Below are positions 1-5,751 of a stretch of DNA of 6,984 nucleotides, piece after piece. The notes beneath the pieces were generated by a model that searched no databases, was not told the origin of the DNA, and saw nothing but the letters and a program-made list of their open reading frames with translations. The translations under genes and the position numbers were made by a program. Each line of letters begins with the position of its first letter. Positions within the stretch are counted from its first letter, which is position 1. The stretch is from an uncultured Alphaproteobacteria bacterium (GTDB lineage Bacteria; Pseudomonadota; Alphaproteobacteria; Sphingomonadales; Sphingomonadaceae): the NCBI GenBank assembly GCA_903939555.1, contig CAJAHV010000069.1:1-6984 (forward strand), in the 5' to 3' direction.

Positions 1-59
1 AATATCCAGCCGGGTACCGGAATAATAAAAGCGATATAAAAAATCGGGAACCACATCAT
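1..59. repeat. Left copy of a 59-bp exact direct repeat
   Basis: Bases 1-59 are identical to bases 622-680 in the same orientation. Identity ends at position 60 (c here, g at 681). The left limit is the window edge, so the full repeat could be longer. The other copy encodes the exosortase segment MMWFPIFYIAFIIPVPGWIL; this copy is read in a different frame as the tail of the truncated EpsI-like gene. The layout is what a tandem duplication of 60-680 (621 bp) would give at its left junction, or what a misassembly at a contig end would give. Confidence 0.95.
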
Positions 60-168
60 CAAGCTTACGATCACCCAATAAAACCAATCGCTTGCGAGGC
101 TTTAATACCAATGCCCCCGCTCCCGCCAGTCCCAGTGCGCCGCCAAAGACAATATCTCGACGGTTCAT
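1..168 (-). CDS. epsI: EpsI-like exosortase-associated protein, 5' part only, chimeric
   Basis: The gene starts at an ATG (168-166) that overlaps the exosortase stop codon as ATGA, and it stays open to the left edge for 56 codons. Residues 1-36 look like the N-terminus of EpsI (DUF3485) proteins: MNRRD, a short hydrophobic glycine/alanine stretch (about 6-22), then KPRKR and LLGDRKLDD. EpsI proteins are about 200-230 residues long and accompany exosortases; their exact role is not settled. From the second base of codon 37 onward the DNA is identical to an internal piece of the exosortase gene read in another frame, so residues after about 41 (DFLYRFYYSGTRLDI) are probably not EpsI. DVVP directly after the junction still fits the KLxDxVP pattern I recall for the family, which suggests the join lies in a short stretch shared by both genes. 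No strong ribosome binding site is visible, so translation is probably coupled to the exosortase. The family call rests on a short N-terminus and position. Confidence 0.6.
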   Translation of the reverse strand, partial: MNRRDIVFGGALGLAGAGALVLKPRKRLVLLGDRKLDDVVPDFLYRFYYSGTRLDI

Positions 169-1061
169 GAGGCTTGCGCCCGAGGCCCGCGCGCAAGCGC
201 GTCGCGCAATGGCGTCAACAGTTTGTCGACAAGAAAAACGAATAACAATGCGGAGGTAAAAGTGACCATTCCCGCGAAGTTGTGCAAATACCCCTGCGCC
301 ATCGCATCACCAAAATGATATGTAATCAAAACGAGCGCAGCAACGCGCACACAGTTTGCTGCGATTGCAATCGGCACAACCAATAACAACATTATTATTG
401 AATAACGCAGATTGCTGCCCCGTAATACATATATATAAAACAAACCAATGGCCGAAAGACTAACCAATGAGTTTAATCCTGCACAAGCATCCTCGACAAG
501 CAATTGATAACCAGCGACATACAATGTCACGCCAATGCGGGCGATTGGATAACCAACTTGGGAAAGTCCAGAGGTTACAACTGTCGACACAAATATTTTC
601 AAAGGCTGGGTCACGGTATCTAATATCCAGCCGGGTACCGGAATAATAAAAGCGATATAAAAAATCGGGAACCACATCATGCGCACGACCTTCATGCCAA
701 AATAGGCATGGACGACGCACAATAACGACAACAACAGCGCGGTAACTTCGATGCTGATGAAATCAAAGGCACGACCAAACACATAAGCGGGTATCGCCAA
801 CAGCAACCCGACAAACGTCAGCGTCGGATTGCCGGGAGACATGAAAGCCCGCATGTCGGCAGCGCGCCTGAGCACCAGCCACAGGCCGGTTGCGACAACA
901 ATCGGACCATGAACACCTGATTCAAGCGACCATGGCCCCCGTGCCATCGAGACAAGTGTCGGCACCAGCATCGCTGCGGCCCCAAGTAGCAGCGGCCAGT
1001 GCCGGAATGCCAGCGACTGCCAGTCGATACGTAACACCGGAGCCGGAGCCGCTGTCGCCAT
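165..1061 (-). CDS. Exosortase (Xrt family membrane transpeptidase/protease)
   Basis: Exosortases are multi-pass inner-membrane cysteine enzymes that recognise C-terminal sorting signals (PEP-CTERM and relatives) on exported proteins; their genes often sit in exopolysaccharide loci. This 298-residue protein has many hydrophobic segments (about 24-40, 54-66, 82-96, 105-122, 128-147, 198-213, 219-249, 262-280). It carries the full catalytic set in family order: Cys193 in VEDACAGLNSL, Arg239 in ANCVRV, and His260 in GYLHNFAG. Length is normal for a core exosortase without an extra C-terminal domain. The ATG at 1061 is 2 nt past the kinase stop and has only a weak ribosome binding site, which suggests translational coupling; the stop overlaps the next start (ATGA). 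The subtype may be the sphingomonad form named exosortase V, judged by context and not proven. The middle of the gene is AT-rich compared with its neighbours. No sorting substrate is visible in the window. Confidence 0.93.
   Translation of the reverse strand: MATAAPAPVLRIDWQSLAFRHWPLLLGAAAMLVPTLVSMARGPWSLESGVHGPIVVATGLWLVLRRAADMRAFMSPGNPTLTFVGLLLAIPAYVFGRAFDFISIEVTALLLSLLCVVHAYFGMKVVRMMWFPIFYIAFIIPVPGWILDTVTQPLKIFVSTVVTSGLSQVGYPIARIGVTLYVAGYQLLVEDACAGLNSLVSLSAIGLFYIYVLRGSNLRYSIIMLLLVVPIAIAANCVRVAALVLITYHFGDAMAQGYLHNFAGMVTFTSALLFVFLVDKLLTPLRDALARGPRAQAS
622..680. repeat. Right (probably original) copy of the 59-bp direct repeat
   Basis: This copy lies in the intact exosortase reading frame and encodes part of a hydrophobic membrane segment (about residues 128-147). 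It is the likely source, because the protein reads as a normal exosortase across both of its borders, while the copy at 1-59 disrupts the EpsI-like gene. Confidence 0.95.
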
Positions 1062-1063
1062 GC

Positions 1064-1960
1064 TCAGAACTCGTTGAGCACAGCGCCGACAACCGGGCAG
1101 CGCGCGGCGGCCAGTTGCTCGGTCAGGACACTGACATCCTTGAAAAAGCTGATGTCGCGTCGTGCAACGACAAGAGCATAACCAGCAGCGGCACCGATGG
1201 TCAGTGCGTCGGCATTGCTGTTCGATGGTGGCGTATCGAACAGTACCAGATCATATTCACGTAACAGCGTGTTGGTACCGCCACGAAAACGATTTCCCGA
1301 CAGCAGCTCTTGGGGACGCATCACCGTCGGGCCTGCCGTCATCACCGACAGGCTGGGTAGCACATTGGCGTGTACGACGCGTTCAGGCCGCGCCACCTGC
1401 AACGACAGGAAGCTTGACAGGCCAGGCGCCGCAGGGTCGAGCCCGAAGAACTGGTCAATTCGCGGGCTCCGCATATTGGCGTCGATCAGCAAGGTCTTGA
1501 TGCCCACCTGCGACAATGACGCGGCGAGATTGGCAACAAGATAGCTGCACCCCACACCATCGACCGGCGAAACAAAGGCAAGCCCGCGGCGTCCGGCGCG
1601 CATGTGCTGTGCGATAATCTGGGTACGCAGCAGCCGGATCGATTCGGAGCGAATGCTCTTTTCGTCATGAACAACAATCAGTTCATCCGAAACTGCGCGG
1701 CGCCGCGTATCTTGCAGCGCCATGCTGTTGATGAGCTGTTCGCGGGCCTGGTCGAGATCGTCGACGGTTATGAAGCCCAGTTCAAGAGCGGCCTGATCGA
1801 AATCAAGGCCTCGCTCGGTCTGGTGGACGACCACGCGCGCTGTCTGGTCCTGAGAAAGATAACCAAGTCGCAAAAGCGTGTCGCGGATGGGCGCATCGAA
1901 GCCACTGCGACCATCGTCAACACGCGAAACACTGGTTTCGAAGGTGGAAATTTCATCCAT
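1064..1960 (-). CDS. BY-kinase-like polysaccharide co-polymerase ATPase (EpsG/CpsD type) with degenerate Walker A
   Basis: The protein (298 aa) resembles cytoplasmic bacterial tyrosine kinases that partner Wzz proteins and tune exopolysaccharide length. Residues about 22-85 form a small helical domain like those found N-terminal in EpsG-type kinases and similar to the MshEN/GspE-N fold (RLGYLSQDQTARVVV, then LGFITVDDLDQA). The kinase domain follows: ExxRxxR oligomerisation motif at 106-112 (ESIRLLR), P-loop region at 130-139, Walker A' at 158-164 (LIDANMR), Walker B at 237-242 (DLVLFD) followed by TPP. The P-loop reads SPVDGVGCSY: the usual Lys before Ser/Thr is Cys138. Walker A' has Asn162 where the second Asp of DxD is expected. 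The protein ends at VLNEF with no tyrosine cluster, so classical tail autophosphorylation is unlikely. The ATG at 1960 has GAAAGG (1969-1974) 8 nt upstream. It lies 15 nt after the chain-length gene, its likely partner. Confidence 0.85.
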   Translation of the reverse strand: MDEISTFETSVSRVDDGRSGFDAPIRDTLLRLGYLSQDQTARVVVHQTERGLDFDQAALELGFITVDDLDQAREQLINSMALQDTRRRAVSDELIVVHDEKSIRSESIRLLRTQIIAQHMRAGRRGLAFVSPVDGVGCSYLVANLAASLSQVGIKTLLIDANMRSPRIDQFFGLDPAAPGLSSFLSLQVARPERVVHANVLPSLSVMTAGPTVMRPQELLSGNRFRGGTNTLLREYDLVLFDTPPSNSNADALTIGAAAGYALVVARRDISFFKDVSVLTEQLAAARCPVVGAVLNEF

Positions 1961-1968
1961 TGTCTCGG

Positions 1969-1974
1969 CCTTTC
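1969..1974 (-). promoter_or_regulatory. Ribosome binding site of the kinase-like gene
   Basis: GAAAGG on the minus strand stands 8 nt before the ATG at 1960, within the 15-nt gap after the chain-length determinant's TAG stop. It supports the chosen start. Confidence 0.65.
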
Positions 1975-1975
1975 A

Positions 1976-3370
1976 CTACGCCGGCTGTATCGGATTGTCG
2001 CCCGAGCCGCGCCGCGTCAGCAAGCGACGCACAAGGTCCCGCAAGGGCGACGGTTCGACATCCGCGATCACCGCAAGCACCGGCACTTTCGCCACGAACT
2101 GCAAATCTTCGGGGCCGCGAATGCGCCGCGCCAAAAGCTCTGTCAGGATGGCGACGATGACCCCCAACGCCGTCCCGAAAGCCAAGGACAGGCCGATGAC
2201 CTGCGACCAGATCGGGAACGAACGCTGCGCGCCGCCAATCGCATCGCCAAGAACGACAAGGCCGCTCTCCGACATGTTCGACTGCAACTGCAGATCGGCA
2301 GTCCGAGCCGCGGACTTCTCATATTCGGCCCGGCGCAGATCGACTTCACGTTGAAGTTGCGCCAATTGGTCAAGCTTGCCCTTCATGCTGAGCACCTTGG
2401 ACTTCTGGGCATCATATTGCCCCTGAAGCTCGGAAACCGACCGTCGCGACGACCCGCTCTGCGCGGCACCGGCTGCACGAGCCAGTGCCGTTTCCCTGAC
2501 AAGCTGGGCATTGAGCAGGTTGCGGCGGGCCAAACCCGATTTATAGGTCGGATGCTCGGTTCCCAATCGTTCCGCGGCCTGTTCGAGCTGGTCATTGAGC
2601 GTGGCAAGTTGCACCTTCAACTGGTCGACAACCGCCGATGATGTCGCCTGCATGGTGGCTTGGAATTGCTGCTGGCCTTCGCCGCCCTGCAGCGCAACGA
2701 GCGCCTGCTGCAGGCCGGCAAGCTTGGTGGTTTCAGCTTCAGCGCCGCTGGCCGCCATAACGATGCCATTGTCCTGCTCGAACTTGGATTTCGCGGCTTC
2801 GGCAATCGTCAGCTTCTGCTGCGCCCGTTCGGCCTGCTCGCGATACCAGTCGGCAGTCCGGCCTGCGCTGTCAGTGCGAAACCGCAGGCTCGCTGAAATA
2901 TACGAATCGCGCAACAGGCTTACAATCTGCTTCGCATCATCGGGGTTGGGAGATTCATAGGTAATTTCAAGAATATTGGACCCTTCGACGACGTTAGCCG
3001 ACGTATTGGAGATGATGCGCTGGGCACCCCATCGCCGCAGATCACCGGCGCCGCCGGTATCAGCCTGCCAGGCTGCGATCACTGCTGGATTCTGGGGCCA
3101 ACCGAGACGATCGACAACGTCACCAGCCACGCGATAGTCTTGGATGAGTTCGATCTGTGTCTTTACATAGGTACGGGCGAACCCACCCGAAATGATTTGG
3201 CCGGTAACCGGATCCGGCTTGATCAGATCAAGCAACACACGGGCTCGCGCCGGATAGCGTTCCGGCAAGATACGGGCGACAGTGACTGCAACAAGGGTAC
3301 ACGTCAGCAACGTCGCCAAAATAATCCAGCGACGCGCGACAATAATACGCAAAAATTGTATCGGACTCAT
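1976..3370 (-). CDS. Wzz/EpsF-type exopolysaccharide chain-length determinant
   Basis: This 464-residue inner-membrane polysaccharide co-polymerase would set polymer length together with the downstream kinase-like ATPase. Visible architecture: short cytoplasmic N-terminus (MSPIQFLRIIVARRW), membrane helix about 15-35, periplasmic Wzz domain with the conserved ARARVLLDL stretch near 41-49, long alpha-helical coiled-coil region about 170-365 rich in Gln, Ala, Leu and charged residues, second membrane helix about 390-411, and a cytoplasmic tail of about 50 residues ending in PIQPA. It has no fused kinase domain, so it is the two-protein form. The linker before the second helix (VVLGDAIGGAQRSFPIW) has only one proline, where many relatives have a proline-rich AxPPxxPxxP motif. 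An upstream ATG at 3484 would add 38 residues and overlap the Wza gene, but the ATG at 3370 has AGGAAAG 7 nt upstream and gives a normal Wzz N-terminus, so I chose 3370. Confidence 0.9.
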   Translation of the reverse strand: MSPIQFLRIIVARRWIILATLLTCTLVAVTVARILPERYPARARVLLDLIKPDPVTGQIISGGFARTYVKTQIELIQDYRVAGDVVDRLGWPQNPAVIAAWQADTGGAGDLRRWGAQRIISNTSANVVEGSNILEITYESPNPDDAKQIVSLLRDSYISASLRFRTDSAGRTADWYREQAERAQQKLTIAEAAKSKFEQDNGIVMAASGAEAETTKLAGLQQALVALQGGEGQQQFQATMQATSSAVVDQLKVQLATLNDQLEQAAERLGTEHPTYKSGLARRNLLNAQLVRETALARAAGAAQSGSSRRSVSELQGQYDAQKSKVLSMKGKLDQLAQLQREVDLRRAEYEKSAARTADLQLQSNMSESGLVVLGDAIGGAQRSFPIWSQVIGLSLAFGTALGVIVAILTELLARRIRGPEDLQFVAKVPVLAVIADVEPSPLRDLVRRLLTRRGSGDNPIQPA

Positions 3371-3377
3371 GAACAGG

Positions 3378-3384
3378 CTTTCCT
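3378..3384 (-). promoter_or_regulatory. Ribosome binding site that decides the chain-length gene start
   Basis: AGGAAAG on the minus strand lies 7 nt upstream of the ATG at 3370, in the 34-nt gap after the Wza-type gene. It favours this start over the in-frame ATG at 3484, which would lie inside the preceding gene. Confidence 0.75.
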
Positions 3385-3404
3385 GAGGACGCGATAATTG
3401 AAAA

Positions 3405-4190
3405 TCAAAACAAACGCTCTTTGATAAGAATGACGTCGTTTTTCTGGATGACGACTGACGGATCAGCGTCAATTTCCTTGGCACCCCCGCGGATCAAGCC
3501 GACCTTGCCAGCAGAGCCTGTCGCCGAAACGCCGCCAGCGACCGCAAGCGCTTGGCGCACCGTCATGCCGGGGACGATGGCGAAACTGCCCGCGCGATTG
3601 ACCTGACCGCTGATGTAGAATTGATCGGCATCGGGCACGAACAATGTGTCGCCCGCGCGCAGCACCGGATTTTTATCCTCGTCACCCCGTACCATGGCAT
3701 CGGTATCTAACCGCATTTCGGCGGATCCGGCACGGCGCAAAAGCACGTACGTAGCGCCGTTATCTCGAATCCAGCCTGCTTTGAGCATTACATCGAGAGC
3801 GCGATAATTACGATCAAGCGCGATGATTCCAGGTAACGCAACCTTGCCGGCGACATTGACAGACTTGCTGACGTAGGAGGCAATTTCGACGTTGACGACC
3901 GGCGACTTGAGGAAACCGCCGCCTGTCAACTTGTTGGCAACATTCTTGGCCAGGCTGACATTGGTCAGACCGGCGGCAGTGAGCGTGCCGATCAAGGGCA
4001 TGACGATCGTGCCATCAGCCTTGATACGTGTCGAAATGCCGGCCTCCGGCTGGCCATAAACAACGATCTGGATGGAATCGTCAGGGCCGAGCACGTAGCC
4101 AGCGTCCGACAATTGAGCACTGACGGGCGTTGCCGCGATCACGACGGCGGCAGCCAGCAATGCTACAGAATTCAAAGAAGCTGACATCAT
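3405..4190 (-). CDS. Wza/EpsE-type polysaccharide export protein (Poly_export plus SLBB domains)
   Basis: The protein (261 aa) belongs to the outer-membrane polysaccharide export family that provides the periplasmic/outer-membrane passage for the polymer. A Sec signal peptide covers about 1-25 (hydrophobic 8-20, likely cleavage VSA|Q). The Poly_export domain follows at about 31-107 (GYVLGPDDSIQIVVYG, then DGTIVMPLIG), then an SLBB-like segment at about 110-155 (VNVAGKVALPG) and a second at about 190-258 (FYISGQVNRAGSF, then MTVRQALAVAGGV). The signal peptide has no lipobox cysteine, so the protein is probably not a lipoprotein, unlike E. coli Wza, and it lacks Wza's long C-terminal part with the membrane helix. 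The start overlaps the stop of the barrel gene (ATGA); GGAAGGG (4198-4204) is 7 nt before the first of two adjacent ATGs, so the first is preferred. Its neighbours are the barrel gene upstream and the chain-length gene downstream. Confidence 0.93.
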   Translation of the reverse strand: MMSASLNSVALLAAAVVIAATPVSAQLSDAGYVLGPDDSIQIVVYGQPEAGISTRIKADGTIVMPLIGTLTAAGLTNVSLAKNVANKLTGGGFLKSPVVNVEIASYVSKSVNVAGKVALPGIIALDRNYRALDVMLKAGWIRDNGATYVLLRRAGSAEMRLDTDAMVRGDEDKNPVLRAGDTLFVPDADQFYISGQVNRAGSFAIVPGMTVRQALAVAGGVSATGSAGKVGLIRGGAKEIDADPSVVIQKNDVILIKERLF

Positions 4191-5545
4191 GAGGATTCCC
4201 TTCCAAAATTTACGCGCAACGACAGGATGGCGGCGAAACTGTCGAAACTGAATTCCACCGGCAGCGACTTTCTTTTCTGATAAGAAAGCTCAAGCCCAAG
4301 GGTGTACAATTTCACCGGCGCGTAGCCGATATTCCCATACACGCGTGAAATGTCATCCTGGACGCGGCGCCCGGTGACATTGGGAAGCAATATGCCATTG
4401 AAATATTTGCGCTTGTCGAAGGTAGCGCCGCCACCAATACTAATCGCCGAGCCCAGCCGATAATCCAAATCGCCACCGATGCTGGTGAACACCTGATACT
4501 GCGCCAAGACGTTGGCACTCGCCTGAACATTGCGGTTCGCTTGCAATGTTGCCGTCAATCGGCTGCTCGGGCGATAGATTATAGCCCCATCATAGCCGAG
4601 ACCCGAAAACTTCTCGCGGCTAAACGGCGCGAGAACAGCACCGGGCAGCGCGGGTGGCACGGCCGGGCTTAGTTGCAGGACAGTTGTCGGCACGGGGCGA
4701 GATTCGAGGTACGAAAACCCCAGGTTGAGCGACAGACGCGAACCAATTTCGCGCTGAAAGCCAAACCGCCCGGACAAGATGTCGAGTGCATCGGTATCGG
4801 CATTGCCGCCAGGCAAAATGATAGGCCGGTTCTTGTATTCGATCTTGGTGAGTGCGCCCGATGCACTGAAACGGCCTATGTTACCAAGAGCATAGCTCAG
4901 CTGGCCGTTGAAAGCCAAGGAGTTGTAATCCAGCGGTCGGCGTGCGACCGCATCGTTTCGAAACTCGATGCGCCGGACGGCGGCACCAAAGCCCAAGCCA
5001 GCCGGCGACTGGCACAAGGCCGTAGCGCCATAGCTGAGTGTTTCCTGAAGATTGGGAACGAGTTCGGCGACTTCGGTGATCAGCGCCTGGCGACTGTTCA
5101 AATCAACCGCGGCCGTTGCGGTACAGCGCGACGCAGCACGAATATTGACCCCCGCACCGAGGCTGTACCGATTGCGGTTGAGCTGGTTATTATTGACGTA
5201 GATATCGCGGCCGAGAGATCCTGCTACAAAAACCTGCTGACGGCCGATCGGAAGGCCCAGCGAGGCTGATACCAGAGGCGAGATCTGCAAATCGTGGCGC
5301 TGGCCCCCATTTGATGGTGTGAAGCCATCGCCCAACCGCAGCATGTTGGAATCATACCGTGTCCGCATTGACGGCCGAATGAAAAAACCACGACCAACGA
5401 CCGGCGCAACGGTCGTCAGACCGGCGTCGGCGAAACCAGCATCATCGCCCGCAGTGCTGGGAGCCGCATGCGCCGGAGAGGCCATGATGACCACCGCCGC
5501 GAGGGCGCTGCCGACACGCGTCAGCGCGTGGTTATTAATAATCAT
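4187..5545 (-). CDS. Outer-membrane beta-barrel protein of the exopolysaccharide locus (EpsL/BBP2-like)
   Basis: This 452-residue protein has a clear Sec signal peptide (about 1-27, ending SPAHA|AP). After a short linker come many short amphipathic stretches with alternating hydrophobic residues, separated by polar turns, as expected of a transmembrane beta-barrel. The first strand region (about 53-72, FFIRPSMRTRYDSNMLRLGDG in part) has the YDSN pattern seen in the BBP2/EpsL-type barrels of exopolysaccharide clusters. The last strand (AAILSLRVNF) lies near the C-terminus, followed by GRESS, so the usual terminal aromatic is five residues in. The likely role is in the outer-membrane stage of polymer export, together with the Wza-type protein; this is inferred from position. 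It is the first gene of the minus-strand unit. The ATG at 5545 follows GGAGGG and GAAGG motifs (about 12 and 4 nt upstream), and it yields a proper signal peptide. Confidence 0.82.
   Translation of the reverse strand: MIINNHALTRVGSALAAVVIMASPAHAAPSTAGDDAGFADAGLTTVAPVVGRGFFIRPSMRTRYDSNMLRLGDGFTPSNGGQRHDLQISPLVSASLGLPIGRQQVFVAGSLGRDIYVNNNQLNRNRYSLGAGVNIRAASRCTATAAVDLNSRQALITEVAELVPNLQETLSYGATALCQSPAGLGFGAAVRRIEFRNDAVARRPLDYNSLAFNGQLSYALGNIGRFSASGALTKIEYKNRPIILPGGNADTDALDILSGRFGFQREIGSRLSLNLGFSYLESRPVPTTVLQLSPAVPPALPGAVLAPFSREKFSGLGYDGAIIYRPSSRLTATLQANRNVQASANVLAQYQVFTSIGGDLDYRLGSAISIGGGATFDKRKYFNGILLPNVTGRRVQDDISRVYGNIGYAPVKLYTLGLELSYQKRKSLPVEFSFDSFAAILSLRVNFGRESS
4198..4204 (-). promoter_or_regulatory. 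Ribosome binding site of the Wza-type gene
   Basis: GGAAGGG on the minus strand lies inside the 3' end of the barrel gene. It is 7 nt from the ATG at 4190 and 10 nt from the second ATG at 4187, which favours the first. The overlap suggests coupled translation. Confidence 0.7.
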
Positions 5546-5696
5546 GCAACCTTCAACCCTCCAATGTGCAGCCTGCTACACGTCCAAAACTCATACGGCA
5601 ACCTGCATCAAGCCACCCCTTCAGCTTTTCGGCATCTTACCAGCATGTTAACGGCACAAGCCTTCAAAAAACTGAAAAAATATGTTATTTAAGTGG

Positions 5697-5722
5697 TATA
5701 TCGTATATGCCGATACGACATA
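5697..5722. promoter_or_regulatory. Imperfect palindrome, candidate operator
   Basis: The arms are 5697-5706 (TATATCGTAT) and 5713-5722 (ATACGACATA), separated by ATGCCG. They pair at 9 of 10 positions, with one mismatch (5700/5719), and the inner six pairs (TCGTAT/ATACGA) are perfect. It is centred about 42 bp before the start of the ATPase gene, in a position suited to a dimeric regulator acting on one or both divergent units. Which regulator binds, if any, cannot be told from the sequence. Confidence 0.45.
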
Positions 5723-5741
5723 TGTAGCACGATGTTAATGT

Positions 5742-5745
5742 AGGA
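5742..5745 (+). promoter_or_regulatory. Ribosome binding site of the ATPase gene
   Basis: AGGA lies 6 nt before the ATG at 5752. An in-frame TAG at 5725-5727 closes the frame upstream, and no other ATG lies between, so the start is well supported. Confidence 0.65.
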
Positions 5746-5751
5746 CACAGA

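Larger units (their letters stand above)
5546..5751. promoter_or_regulatory. Divergent promoter/regulatory region between the export operon and the ATPase gene
   Basis: This 206-bp gap separates two divergent genes, so it must carry promoters for both unless the minus-strand operon is served from elsewhere. The half next to the plus-strand gene (about 5660-5740) is AT-rich, with A-runs at 5666-5671 and 5675-5680. A weak plus-strand candidate is TTCAAA (5663-5668), 17 nt, then TATTTA (5686-5691). A weak minus-strand candidate is GGCTTG, 17 nt, then TAAGAT near 5660-5630. Neither is a strong consensus match. I see no convincing RNA gene or small open reading frame here. Confidence 0.55.

Noticed and set aside
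1604..2641. Long plus-strand open frame of 345 codons opposite the kinase-like and chain-length genes
   Set aside because: It lies antisense to two genes with clear domains, its protein is Arg/Gln-rich with no recognisable motif, and it spans the junction of the two real genes. Long antisense frames are common in GC-rich coding DNA.
3371..3484. 38-residue N-terminal extension of the chain-length determinant from the ATG at 3484
   Set aside because: It would overlap the 3' end of the Wza-type gene, has no family resemblance, and the ATG at 3370 has a better ribosome binding site and a normal Wzz N-terminus.
4673..5269. Plus-strand open frame of 198 codons opposite the barrel gene
   Set aside because: It is an antisense shadow of a gene with a signal peptide and a good start; it has no ribosome binding site or domain that I can see.
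5630..5740. CtrA-type TTAA-N7-TTAA site in the intergenic region
   Set aside because: TTAA occurs at 5648, 5689 and 5735, but no pair has the required 7-nt spacing.
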